Program-made: the position numbers and the translations under genes
In this document: piece after piece, positions 23,001-37,300 of the stretch
Position numbering within the stretch: the stretch's first letter is position 1
Layout of the letters: each line of letters begins with the position of its first letter
Notes under the pieces: generated by a model
The model's input: only the letters and a program-made list of their open reading frames with translations
Told to the model about the DNA's origin: nothing
Database searches by the model: none
NCBI GenBank assembly: GCA_003260075.1
Contig: QLIY01000128.1
Coordinates: 62,001 to 126,000 of the forward strand
Origin: Phallusia mammillata
Lineage: Eukaryota; Chordata; Ascidiacea; Phlebobranchia; Ascidiidae
DNA length: 64,000 bases
Direction: 5' to 3'

Positions 23001-26000
23001 CAAAAACACTTAAACAAGTACCGACGTATCGCCCCTTACGTCACTAATGTATGACGTCATATTAGTTTAAACACGCTTGGAAAAAGATAACTCATGTAGT
23101 TTCATAAGTATGTCTCTACAAATTTTGTTGCATACTTTTCAATGACTCTAACACCGGCAGAGTTTTCGTGCAGAATTGTGGATTGTAGTTGCTCTGGTGT
23201 GAAAGTAACGAGGAATGATTGGATGATTGCTGCAATTTGCTGCGCTCCCATTTGGCGTCGCAATGCTCGGAAAATGATGAGAAAGAATCCCATCAAATAT
23301 TCGGTGATATCTGTAAAGTTGGTTTAAATTGTAAAACATATTTAAATATATACAAAGTTCTTATAGATCTCAACCAGTGCAACCTTTAACTAATGGCGTA
23401 TGACCTTAGTACTTGTGTCTTACATAAATTGTGTTTGAATGGGTAGACCAGAAGCCTATTGTTTGACTAGGCTAGCACCTAAAAGACCTGTACTATTGGA
23501 AAGGTGGCTAATGTTTTGTAGAAATCTGCCGTTTAATTGTTGTTGATCTGTTTTTACTTTCCAACTGGAAAAATCAACTATCTATGCTTTATCATGAAGT
23601 ATGGTGTAATCTTATCCCTATTCACAAACCATTACACAAAGAGAACAAACAACAAACAATATTTTATTATTTTTTGTGATTTTTTTACCTGGGTGAGTGA
23701 GATATATTGGAAACAATTGTAGAGAAAATTCGATGCAATGTTGTAAAGATCGGTAACATATTTCCCTGGATTTCAAAACCTCATCTGCAATAGCTTCCAC
23801 TATTTCACTGAGGATCACCAATGTTCGATTTATGACTGGTTTTGCTGCAATAAAAGAAAAACGCGTAGCATAATGAAATTAATGATAAGATTGGTATCTT
23901 TTAATTTTCTACGTCCAATTGTCCATGTATGGTAAAACTTTATCAGTGCCTGTCTTAAAACTTTATCAGTGTTTGTATTGCAAAAAAGCAGCATAAAAAT
24001 AAATAAATAATAGAAAGTAGATGCACAAAAATGGCTTGAAAACCATACATTGTCAAGAACAACCCTGTAATTCACAAAAAATTTATTTTATTTAGCATTT
24101 TAACTACACTATTATAATCTTTAGTGAAAACTTACTATTCTACAGTACAGTATAAATAGGATATTATTCTTTGCAAAACCATATTTGTTGTTGTTTTGTT
24201 TTTCAACATTTTTTATACAGTGTATCTTAGTTGCTATTTCAAAACTAAGACTAAAAATTGAATTAAAATCTAAAACATGGCTGAAACCTGTCAATAAATA
24301 TTATCAAACAATATATACCTTGTTCAATGACTGCAGAATTATGTTGCAAATCTGCAGCATTATTGGAGAGTGCATAAAAATCGGCAAAGAGGCTTTTAAT
24401 AAATGCGGTGTGGTGTTGTTCACGTACTTCCCATTTTTGTTCACACTCTGGTGTATTGGGCCATGGAAGAAGCAAAAGATTGGAAAGAGCTTTGTATATT
24501 AGACACTGAATCTGCGCAGATAACAAAATTATAAAATGCAGTTTATCCAACTAGTTTTGTATACAATATACATAGGCCGTGGACCATTGGTTTCTAACCT
24601 GTGGGTCGGGCCCCCCTTTTGGCTATGTTTGCTATTTTACTGGGAGTCAGTTTTGATTAACAATAAAAGGTAACCATCTTAAAGTATTAATTTACAACAG
24701 GTTATGTTAGGGTATTTTTGATCCTTTCTGTTTGCCTAAATTCAAAAAGCACATCTACTCTTACTACGAAGCTGGCATGTGCAGCGTACAAGGCAGGCAA
24801 TGGTGCTTGTGATTTGACTTTCGGCGGTTTCTCCACTGAGCCTGTGTAGCTCAGTTGGTAGAGCGCGAGTCCCAGAAAGACTCCTGTCGTGGGTTCGAAT
24901 CCCACCGCAGGCTGGATTTTTCTAGCCTGTGCCTTGCCATATGGGAATGCTAGGGAGACCAGCTGATTCGGTACACGCCTTTAAGAGGTCTGGCATACTA
25001 TGAGTCCCCCCCCCCACCGCAGGCTGGATTTTTCTAGCCTGTGCCTTGCCATATGGGAATGCTGGGGAGACCAGCTGATTCGGTACACACCTTTAAGAGG
25101 CCTGGCATAATATGAGATACAGAAAGGATGACTAAAAATTGAAAATTATTTATTGCGTTTTGATACCTAAAATGCCAAATTAACCTATTTGGGTAAATAC
25201 CTACAGGCTAAGAACCACTGACCCAGACATTGTAAGATTATCATAAACAGCAGTACTTATTGTTATTTGATTTACTTAGTAGTATTGATATTCAGCAACA
25301 CAAAAAGACAAAAATATTATTTTTATAATGCTTAAAAAAAACAGGTTATAATGTAAAAACGTTTTCGATGAAGCAGTCACTTCACAAAATTGAACAGAAT
25401 TGTGAATTTTGTGGCAAATTTATGTTGATTTTTCAGTCTACAGACCTGCATGGCAAGTTTGTTGCATGATCCATTTGAAACGTCACGAAAAAGTTTTTCA
25501 ACAATTGGAGATTGAGACAAGAATGTTGCTCTGACTGTCGTTACCATTGACAATAAAGTGTGGGAAGCAGATAACACAACCTTGTCAGGCACCTTAATAT
25601 CATAAAACAAATAAAAAAGGGACTGTATTTTTCTTTTACTCATATTGGTAATGTTTTCATGACCCCATACATACCATGTAGTTTTCAATGATAATTAAGC
25701 AATTTGACATGTTTTTACATACCAGTCTAAAATCAATAACACAAAACCTAAACCACTTCACGAGAAGGGTGGACTATTTGCAGATAGGTCGGGCAAGCTA
25801 GCATGTTGTTGTTTCATCTTTATTTTTAATCCATACTTTTACAGAAACTAGCGATGCCAATAGGCAAAATATATATTCGCAAGTGTTTATCAACAGATTC
25901 TTTTTCCTTGAAAGCCTGTTTCTATATGTAGAGTTACATAAAAACAATGATCATCAATAAGTATAACGCCTGTCAAAGGGTTAGATACTGCTCAATCGAT

Positions 26001-29000
26001 CAATTCTAATGTGTTATCAAGTTTGTAGAGCTCTTCGGGCAAATGTAATTTTATTCCGACGTTGTTTCGATGTCCTATACAGGTCGTCTTCATCAGGGTA
26101 AATAACACTGAATGCAACTAGTACAGTGCACGATAAACAAAGGAAAAAAGAATAAAACGCAAGCACGTCACAACACAATGAAAACACCGCACGATAACAT
26201 GCTTGCGTTTTATTCTTTTTTCCTTTGTTTATCGTGCACTGTACTANCTGGCAATTGTATTGTTATACTGATGTTTCGATGTCCTATACAGGTCGTCTTC
26301 ATCAGGGTAAATAACACTGAATGCGCATAGTACAGTGCACAATAAACAAAGGAAAAAAAGAATGGAATGCAAGCATGTTACAACACAAAAACGTTGGAAT
26401 AAAACTACATTTGCCAAAAGAGCTCTATAAGCTCCAAACAACATGTGCAAAAGATTTTTTTTGTACTTTATCTCCAAGTTTTACATTTTGCATGCTCCAT
26501 AAATTGACTGCTCAATCTCCTTTTAGGTTTGTAATTGAGATTTTTAATTCAGTTTTTGTTACCTCTTTGCAACTGAGCAATTGTTCATATAAGACTGAAT
26601 TTACTTTCAAATTTTTTTGTACATGAAGTTTCACTTATTCATAAATTCCCCCCCCCCAGACTGAATTTACTTTCAAATTTTTTTGTACATGAAGTTTCAC
26701 TTATTATATGCCTCATAAATTAACCGTTTAACATGTTTCTTTACAGCAGAGCATTTATGTTCGTAAAACAAAAAAATCGAATTTATTTATTTGCAAAGAC
26801 AATAAATATATACCGTATAAATCTATTTGTTAACTGATTTTCATAAAAAAAGTAAATTATCCTAACCGAAAATTACACATCTGTTATAATCAGTAATCGT
26901 TAACATATGATGCCTACTATTTGGGGGAAATCAACACTAAAAGTCACTTTAGCATTTTAACAAAGTTTTTCATATTACATGCAACACAGATTAGCTGTTT
27001 AATCCGTGGTTTTAATTCAAAAAAACAAAATCCATTTTTATTCATTTGTAAAGGCAATGGTTTTTGCTATTTGGAAGTCATTTTCAAAGTTTTTTTTTGC
27101 TATTTTGTAGACTTTTTTTAAAGGATTTTAACAATTTTGGAGTGTTTTTATAAATGTTTTGCTATTTTAAAGGGTTTTTAAAAAAAGTTTTTTGCTATTT
27201 TGGAGTCATTTTATAAAATTGTTGCTATTTTGACGTCTTTTTTACTAAGGTTTTTGCTATTTTCAAGTCTTTTTGTAAATGTTTTGCTATTTTGGAGTCA
27301 CATGTAGCACTTGTACATATAAGTGAGTTTTTTGCAGCATAGATTGGCCAAAACTTCGAACTTGCATGTAAATACTAGAATAGTGGTTTTCCTATATATT
27401 GCCAGTTTGTATATACTACATCATATTTAACGATGTATCACATACACCACTTAATATATTTACAATGGATATATATTTGGCACNACTTAATATATTTATA
27501 ATGGATATATATTTGGCACCTACATTTCATTGTGTCCCTATTATTTCCTGGCACTTTATAACATAACTTTTTATGCAAGCATAATCTAATGGGTCCCCAC
27601 ACATACGCATATGCGATTTGGTAACAGTAAAAATAGGGCACAATCATTGTTAAACTGGAATAATGGTTTTCCTATATTCTATTTTAAACGTTTCAACATT
27701 TTTTTCTTAATAGCACTTTGTTTGTTAAATTATGATTTTTATCTGCACATAACGTTCTCTGGCGTAACAAATCGTGCTGTCGCTCTGCATTTAGAAACAC
27801 GAATAAGTTGACCTACATTAACGTTTACAGCGCAATATAACTANGGTTACAAAACAGTTACCACCAGTACTAAATTTGTTTATGCCTCCAAACAGATAAA
27901 CCACAGCAAAAACGGACTCTGTTTATCAAGATCTTCATCTAATTCACACAAAACCTAAGGTACAAATGAATTTCCAATGCTTTTCTTGACAAATAACTTT
28001 GATTAATCCAGAATATTGTATCATCATATAAACCCAATCCGGAGAAAACATTGGGGGGGGGGTGCCCGACCCTGGTTAATATGATCACTTACACTTCAAT
28101 AACATCTTGTATTATCTGGGGGGGGGGTTGCCTGGCAGCAATAGCTTTTTTTTTGTGTAATTTTTCTAGTGTTTTCTTAATTGTGTGTTTTTAAGCCTCA
28201 TTTTGAAACTGAAATAATTACATTGGACCATAAATAGCAATAAAGCAAGTTTTGTTTAGCTCCTGCATAGATATAATAATAGATTATGCTGTTAGGTTTG
28301 TCTGAAAACTACATACATGTTTTAAGGCTAGGGTGGATAGCACCTAACCTGTTTGGTAAGGATTGGTGAAATAACATCCAAGTAGCCATTAAGATATTGA
28401 GCTAGTTGTGCTTGTGAGTCTCCTGCTTGTTGTGCTTCACTATACAAGCGAGATAACCAATGTGAGAATGGTTGCAGTGCTGCAAGTGCCTCAGCATGTC
28501 TGAAAAATGATAAAGAATATTACTTATATGCAAGAAATGGTCAACCATTTTAAGGTATTATACAATGCACAGTGTAAGGTATACAGTGTTTGCATACCAC
28601 CAATATCCAGAAGAAAAGCAGGTTACAAAACAGTTACAACCAGTACTAAATTTGTTTATGCCTCCAAACAGATAAACCACGGTAAAAACGGATTCTGTTT
28701 ATCAAGATCTTCACCTAATTCATACAAAACTTAAGGTACAGATGAATTTGCAATGCTTTTCTTGACAAATAACTTTGCTCAATCCAGAATATTGTATCAT
28801 CATATAAACCCAATCCGGAGAAAACATTACACTTTCTACATTCCCTAATCCAGAATTCTTACCATAGCAAATTCGAACTTTAATACATGTTGCGGTAACA
28901 TAGAGATTTATAGTTTGAAAAAAATAGATGGTTTATATCAGGGGTGGGCAACCTGCAACCCGCAGAGACGCTTGGATTTCAAAAGTACCGACAAACAAGT

Positions 29001-31304
29001 CCAATTATTACATATTTTTAAGCTGATCAATGCACCTGATACACAGGTGCGGCCTGCGATTCAATTTTGACATTTGCAATTGGCCCCACAGTAACAAAGG
29101 TCCCTGGTTAATATGATCACTTACACTTCAATAACATCTTGTATTATCTGGGCTGGAACTAGTGAACTGTTTTGGTAAAGTTGCAATGGAATTCCATAGT
29201 GTGCGATTCTCAAACATCTGAAGAAAAATATTTGTTAGTGGTGTGAATGACATACGTTCAGTTTTAGTTAGCAAACTGAAAATACATTTATTCCTTACTT
29301 TTCAATTAATGCTGATGCTTTGTCCATTCTGTCTCGAAAATGTTCAACGATAAAAAGTTCCGACAGTCGTCCAAAACACTAGAAAATTTTCAACATAAAA
29401 GTGGTACACTATTCTAAAAAATTCGTTGTTGTTAAACAGGATTAAGTATGGGGGGGGGGGTTCAACAAAAATGGTACACTATTCTAAAAAATTCGTTGTT
29501 GTTAAACAGGATTAAGTATCACATGCTGGAATTTTTTTATTTCCAGGTTTAAAATCAGTTGACAATCCTATGAAGAACAAATATATTTTGCTAAAAAAAG
29601 CATCTTCAGTGTTTATAAAGGGCAAAAACATTGGATTATGATGATGACTCAGAACATATTGCCATTAAACATGTACTATAGTCTATTTTACAACATTCTT
29701 TTCGACCTATTTACTTAAACAACATTTTTATAACCTTTGTTTATACTCGCAGAAACACATGGGTCCCTACCCATGCAAAGTTGTAAATGATGCATTTTAC
29801 GAGATAATGATCATAAAGTTTGGTGCTATGAGAAACATGGCCATCAATATTCTGCATTTTTGCGGTATAAACTATTTAAATCTCTTTTAATTCAACCAAT
29901 GTTTTAAAAATGCAACGAGTTTAGGGGGTTAGTGGGGGTAAATTTAACAATCAACACCTAAAACGGCACATTCTACAACTGCCAAACTTTATCCAATTTG
30001 GACATTGTTTACAAATTTCACCGATTTGGGCAAACCAAAGCCTAATGAGGCAAACAGTCAAAGTTGATCGAAAGATCATGTGTTTGACTGAAACTTCATG
30101 TTACAAAATTGACTCTAAAGCCACCTTCAAAATAGTGACTTTGCCGACTTTTAATTCTGACTACAACTGCACAAACCAAACCTGCAAAGCTGTTGTGAGA
30201 TCTTTTAATGCACAGTGAAGCTGGGAATGATTTTGTTGAGGCTGTTGATGAATAAGTGACCAGTTCGCCTGCAGGTAAACCAATGATGTCTCTTCAAGAA
30301 TAGGAAACTAAAAATAAACAAATTATTTGTAGGTGATCAAGCAGTAGAAAACTGATAGTATTCCAGGCCCATTGAAGTCATCATAACGGATCTGCCAGTC
30401 ACAGAGCATTCCCATATGGCAAGGCATAGGCTAGAGAAAAATCTAGCCTGCGGTGGGATTTGAACCTACAACAGGAGCTATTACGAGACGCTTTACCAAC
30501 TAGCTATACACGATCTTGAGCCCATTCAAAGTCGAGGGGGGGGGGTAGGAGCTATTACGAGACTCACGCTTTACCAACTAGCTATACACGATCTTGAGCC
30601 CATTCAAAGTCGAATCACAAGCACCGGCCTCGTATGCTGCACATGTCGGCTTTGTAGTAAGACATTGCCAGATTGATCAGAAATCAGTTAAGATGAACAT
30701 AAATTCATAACTGAGATCAGCCCGGAAGCGTTCTTGCATGCCATGATGGCTGGTCTGGATGACCGCTTCAAGGCTGATCCCAGTTATGAATTTATGTTCA
30801 TCTCTGCATGACGTATTCTTTATACACCAGTTCATTGGCAGTAATGTTTATGATTAGATGTTCATCTTAGCTTTGGAAATGTCAAACATTTTAGACAATA
30901 AAAAAGAAAATTATAGCTGTCTTCTGCAACAATATTAGTAAAAATAGAAAAAAAAAACACTTTTAAGGCAGCACAAAACCAAAATACTTTTTTGCACATG
31001 CTCCTGTCAAGCAACAGTGATTTGAAGCATTTTTATTACTAATTAAAAACATCTTAAGACATCATTTTTAGCCCAATATTAACTTACCAAAATACTGAGC
31101 ATTTCAGTTGGATACAATCGACATATTTTTGCAACAATTTCCAGGTTTTCTATAAGATAAGTTTGCCACTCGGTGTGTCCCTAAAAAACAAAGAAAACAG
31201 TTTTCAACACCACAGTATCTGATCCTCTGACAGGCAGCATACTTATCACTGTTAATCGCATTTCCAATTTGCAAAGTTTTGTTGTGCAATTGACATATAT
31301 TCTG

Positions 31305-31342
<38 letters not shown>

Positions 31343-34300
31343 GCAATTGATATATAACATATATTTTTCGCAACAATTAATACACTTTAAATTGAAAATC
31401 TGTAAGGAATGGTATTGAATATGCGAGTTACCACAACCATTCAAAACTTGCAAGCCATTTTACCAAGATAAAACAGATTTCAAGACAAGGGTACAAAATA
31501 GAAGGAAAATTTGTTTTACTCACATTTTCGTCAGTAGCAACATTGTCCAATTCTTCCAAGTAAGACTGATTTAAACGAAACTGAATGTGCTGAAGAGTGG
31601 CAGTAGCAAATTGAAGCATTCCTTCCTTGTATCTACATGTTAATATCAAAACAGCACATTATTACTTTAAAGCACATATGCAAAGTGAAAGATTTACAAT
31701 GTGGTTTGTACAATATAAGGTTACAAATGATCAACAGCAGTGGTTCTCAACCTTATACCATCTGGCGACTTTTTAAAATAAAAATTTGACAAAATTAAAG
31801 TATAGTTTATAGCAGATGATGTGTGTTGCCACAATAGTATCCATAAGACTACAGTATTTTAAATGTGCCTATTTTGGACATTTTATTCAGGAAATTCATG
31901 TAAATAGCACTTACCTTGTTAAAGTGGATTTTTTGTCGTCTTTTTGCTGTTCAGCTTTATCTATGATGTAATCAATTAGAACTTCCCATATGTCCATGCA
32001 GTTAAGAAAATGTTCATGAGATGACTGCAAAAATGGTATAAATTACCTGATGCAAATTATACTGTAAAACTTGTCACAACAAATAAAATACAAAATCTGA
32101 AACAAAACCTTGCAAAATACATTTGAAAAAAAGTTGTACATACAAAACCTAGTGAGAACGATATGTCAGCAAAAAATAAATATGCAAAGAATTCGAAGCA
32201 CAATACAATACAAATAAGCAAGTGTAAACTACATTTCAGTACAAAAAGTATGCAAGTAAAATTTTGTCAGATGTACAAAACCCTAACCTTCAATTAATAG
32301 GTTTTTATTTTATCTTTTCAAGTTTTTACTGGCAGAAAAGGTTAAATGTTAAAGGTTAAAATACCTGATTGAAAGTGAATTTGAAAAGCAGTGTAAGGAA
32401 TGGCATCAATGGAAAACTTGCGTTCATGTCAATTCTACTAAAGTGCATTGTCACAAAAAGACGAAGAAACTCAATGAACTTCTCAAGATAGCTGTTAAGA
32501 AAAACAGGTAAAACTGTGTGTCAAATAATAAAAAAGTTGCATACAGATAACAAAGCCGATCAAAAACAAAATTTGCAATAGAGTTATACAAACTGGTTAA
32601 TTGCATACAAGTTAATCAGATAATCTGTATAATTGCATACAGATCGTGCAACCTATCACTTGTTAAAGAATATTCCGCTTATCCCAGTGGTTCCCAACCT
32701 GGGTTTGCCGCCCCCCTAAAGGTCCATGGGATGGTTCTAGGGGGTGCGTTAGAGGACACATTGTCAGACAGGTTTCAAAATAGACCTTCTGGCAAACTTT
32801 AGGGCTTTGTTTCACTATGAAATTATCAAAAGGATTTGGTGCTGCCAAAAGTTGGGAACCACTGACTTAATTGCACGTAAAAGATTGGTAAATTAGTTAT
32901 GCAATTAACTGAATTTGAGATTGAGCTTTCTATCCATTTGCAAGACAAAGTATTCACCAATACATAGTGTTCAGTGGTTTAATCAAAAAACACTTAAGTT
33001 ATAAGTATTTCTTCACCTGTCGTCCAGCCCTTCCAAGCACTCCCTAGTGTTGTCCCCTTTAGTAAGTTGTTGTAGCAAATGAAAAGTTTGGCGAAAAATC
33101 CTGTAAACACAAATGCTAGTGTGAACAATATGCCAGTAAAAATAATTATGCCAGTAAATTTTTGTTTAATAGAAAACCTAGAGTAAACGACATACATGCA
33201 AAATACATTTAAAAAAAGTTGTACATACAAAACCTAGTGAGAACGATATGCCAGCAAAAAATAAATATGCAAAGAATTTGAAGCACAATACGATACAAAT
33301 AAGCTAGTGTAAACTGCAATTCAGTACAAAAAGTATGCAAGTAAAATTTTGTCAGATGTACAAAAACCTAGTGTAAACGATATGCTTGCAAAAAAAATTG
33401 TTCAGTAAAACTAAATGCAAAATACTAATGTTAGTAAAAATGCAAGGGGGGGGGGTTTGTCAGATGTACTAAAACCTAGTGTAAACGATATGCTTGCAAA
33501 AATTTGTTCAGTAAAACTAAATGCAAAATACTAATGTTAGTAAAAATGCAAATAATCATGGTTTTCATACTGTCTGTACTTTACATATTTTTTTACTTAG
33601 TGCTGTAATACCTGACAAGGAAGTCTTCAAAATTGTGTGGAACAAAGTTTTTTGCAAGCAGTTCATTAATGCAGCCCATTGCATGTGAACCAAGGTCAGA
33701 TAGAACTGAAAGGCTAGAAATAAAGAATAAAATTGACTTTTTTTCTGTAAAATACCCTAAAAACACATGATTATGATCTTAAGGTTATGTTCATGGCTAG
33801 ATCAGTGGTACCCAGCCTTTATTGACGAATTTCTCACTTAAAAATTCAAAACATTTTCATTCCTCCCTAATTTACTACACAGTAGATGCTAAACCAAAAA
33901 AAGATCATTTCAAATTGGGTATTTTATCAATTTCACAGGTCATATTTCCAGAGCTAAAGCGTCTATTTCTTCCCCTAAAGTTTTAAATTCTTCCCTGGTT
34001 GGAAACCACTGAGTAAGATGACTGTTTTTTAATTATTTTGTGTTGCACACAGGATTTAACTGTTTCCTTCTTTGTAAACACCCCAATTGGCCAAATTCAC
34101 TGTTACATGATATTGTAAGTAGGTGTGTTTAGTTATAAAAAGCAAGTATACATTCAACAACAAAATTAATTTGCTGTGCATTGCTTAAAAAGGGATTTGA
34201 AACCGGTCGAATATGATGTTTATATCGTTTCATCAGACGTTTAAAGAACCTGTCATCTGTTGTAAGACATGCAATAAGGAATGACTAATACATAAAATTA

Positions 34301-37300
34301 TGACATAGTGTGATTGCATGAGCAACACAAAAACAAAAGACAGAGTGTACCAAAAACACAAAATAAAAGCTACATTAGCTCATATATCCTGTCTCACATT
34401 ACCAGCTGCACTGGTGAGACATTATAGGTCAAAACAGTGTGCACTGTCTGCAGTTTATCAATATGAAAAAAAATCCCAAAGACAAGATGTTCTAAAAATT
34501 TGACAACATATTAACAGTACTTGCATCACAATGAAATCTTACTTTTGTGACTTGTGGCCAGTTGAACAAGATCCAAGCCTTGCGTAGCGAAATATTTGGC
34601 TCAATAAATCGTGGGGGGGGGGCTTATCAAAATGAAAAAAAATCCCAAAAGACAAGATGTTCTAAAAATTTGACAACTTATTAACAGTACTTGCATGATC
34701 ACAATGAAATCTTACTTTTGTGACTTGTGGCCAGATAAACAAGATCCAAGCCTTGCGTAGCGAAATATTTGGCTCAATAAATCGTTGTTGATATTCACTG
34801 TCAAGGGGATCCAGCTGCAAAAAAATGCAAATGTTTCTAAAGGGAAACATGACTGACTTTGCATTTTAGTTTGTTTATGTTAGAGCTGTTCTTAAACGGC
34901 TTACAAGTTCATGACTACTGAACATTGGTTTGGACAAGATATATTAACCAAAATCAGTTAAGTGTATTAAAGCTGTTACTAAGATGAAAATTGTGTATTA
35001 GGGATAGACCGGTTATCCGCAGATATTTTCCATACTATTGGTTATCGGTAGCGACCTTTTTGTTGTTGTACAGCTGATAAACGATATGTTTGTAACTATG
35101 TTTTTTTTAGATTGGCCCAACTGTGTCTTGAGCTTAAGCATTGCCCAGTCACTGGTCAGTATCAAGGCAAATCAACGTCAAAACTTTGGTGCTGTGGGCT
35201 TTGAACTACAGTTTTTGTTACTCAAACAATCACCCAATGTTTACAATTTAAACACTGCTGGAGTTTATTTACTGTTAAAAAGGTATAAATTTAGGCCTTT
35301 TACTGTAAATAAAATTTTGGCCGGAAATATTAGTTGTCACCCTCTGCAAGTAATTAATTAATGGTATTGGCCTTAAAAAACCCATATCGGTCTATCTCTA
35401 TTAGGTACACACAAATATAAATTCAAACAGGCTTGCCTGAACAGATGGCAAAGGCACTCCAGAGCATGTGTTATGATGGTAACAGAATGGGGAGAAATTT
35501 CAAAAGTGTTTGTTACTCGAGGCAGGGTGCCATCTTGCGTAGTGCCCGAAAATAAATCGAATAAATTTGATTCGCCAGAGCTTGGTGAAGGTGGTGGCGT
35601 AGTCATTGACACTTCTGTAAGTTGCATGAAATGATGCATCCATTCAGCATGCAACACATCTGTGAAAAAAGAAAAAAATCATTACCTATGAAATATGTAA
35701 AAAGTACAAAGAGTCTATGGTCCAAAGCGTAGGTAAAATACGAACCTGTAATGTGGCCTACTACAGTAAAAAAGTTTGTACCCGCTATTCAAAGCATGGT
35801 TAGAACAAAAAGAACAAGGCATATACAGTAACCTTGGTTAACCCAGTTTTGATATAATTTGGACAAAACTTAAGGTGCAAATAATTTGAAATGTGGTAAG
35901 GCTTGAACTAATCAACATCGGTTAATCCAGATCTTCCAAAATTTTGGGTTTTAAACGGGTCCGGATGAACCAAGGTTTACTGCATTCTAATACCAACAGG
36001 CCATTTTTAAACGGGGGGGGGGGAGTACAAAAAATGTAACCACATTTTTTATAACAGTTAATCTGTAAATATGTAAAAAGTAGAAAGAATCTATGGTCCA
36101 AAGCGTCGGTAAAATCCAGATCTTTGGCTAATCCTGAAACATTTTGGGGTCCAAACGGGTCCATATGAACCAAGGTTTACTGCATTCTAATACCAACAGG
36201 CCATTTTTAAACTCTGTATTGTAAACTTGTTGTTATAATTTAGTTCAGGCAAAAATTGCCAAAATAAATCTTTTTTACACATAAACAACATAATTTTGTA
36301 TCTAACACATTTTAAATGCTAAACGGCTTCTAGTGTTAGGCATCTCATGCAGACAATAGAATGTAAAACAAAAAATAATTTTAATAGTCATTTACCTAAA
36401 GTAACTTTCAGCATAGATGGAACTTGTGCAAGTAACAGTTTCTTTAATTCTTCCTTTCTTTGGGCAGAAACATCTTCTCTGGGAGCAGCGAGTTCCTCAG
36501 AAGCGATACGGAGAGCAATTAGGCCCAAAGTTCTAGTATCTCCGAATTCGCCATTAGAAGAACCTGCCAACTCCAGTAGTCCAGTAAAAAAGTTTGGATA
36601 AAACATCGGCCAGTCCACTCGCCCAATGTCCACAATCACTTTGATAAGTTTGTTTGAAATAAACTGTGGAACATCCTGTAAAATAATTTGACAAAATTTT
36701 GATATTTAGTAATCGAATAGGTGGTTTGTTTAAATTTGATTTAACCCCAACAAATATCATGACCATAAGAGAACACAATTTTTTTAACAAGATTTGTGAT
36801 AACTGTTAATTTATCCTTGAAATTGTAATGCCAAATACTTCTAAAAAAACATTGTCTGTACTGAACAATCTACATACACTGATTGCATTTTCTTCGTTTC
36901 AATTAGTTTTTTTTTTTTTTGAGTTACAAATTACACTAATAACTGCAACCAATACAAGAAAACATCAGTTAAAAGTAATCATAAACACTGGACATGCCTC
37001 CAATGATATCTAGGTTTTCTTTAAAGATAAATACCACATATCGAAACGAAAGTGTGAAAGAGCTGTAATTGAGTACTAAAAAATGCAGAAAAGTGGGGAA
37101 AAGGGGATTAACCCACCGAACACAAAAAGTTAAAATCAGTTAATAACATCTGGCTTTATATAAATTACCTTTCGATGCAGAAGAATGTGATTTAACGATT
37201 GTCGTATTTCAGATTTTGCTCCAGGGTCAAATCCAACCCACATTTTGTTCACTAAATTCTGTTGCAATGTTTAAACCAGTTATATATAATTTTGTTTTGT

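Larger units (their letters stand above)
24585..25220. mobile_element. hAT-type element carrying a nested SINE (XPO6 intron 17)
   Basis: Eroded ends cattggtttctaacct and ctaagaaccactg are inverted. The tRNA-derived SINE and its overlap duplicate occupy the middle. No good target-site duplication. Confidence 0.5.
848..26657. other. Set of pure C spacers (18 runs, left part of the window)
   Basis: Runs of C: 848-857, 3162-3173, 6088-6097, 6743-6752, 8323-8385, 14046-14055, 14373-14382, 14692-14701, 15140-15197, 18543-18554, 18869-18878, 19147-19157, 19455-19464, 19636-19645, 20982-20991, 21315-21326, 25006-25015, 26648-26657. Most of the 10-12 base runs separate near-identical direct copies. 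No G run of this kind occurs here. Confidence 0.85.

Noticed and set aside
24840-24913. Functional tRNA gene
   Set aside because: It folds as a cloverleaf but lacks U33, runs into a SINE tail, and has degenerate relatives in the window.
27058-27300. Possible CRISPR-like array
   Set aside because: The units are imperfect, T-rich and without unique spacers; this is an animal intron minisatellite.
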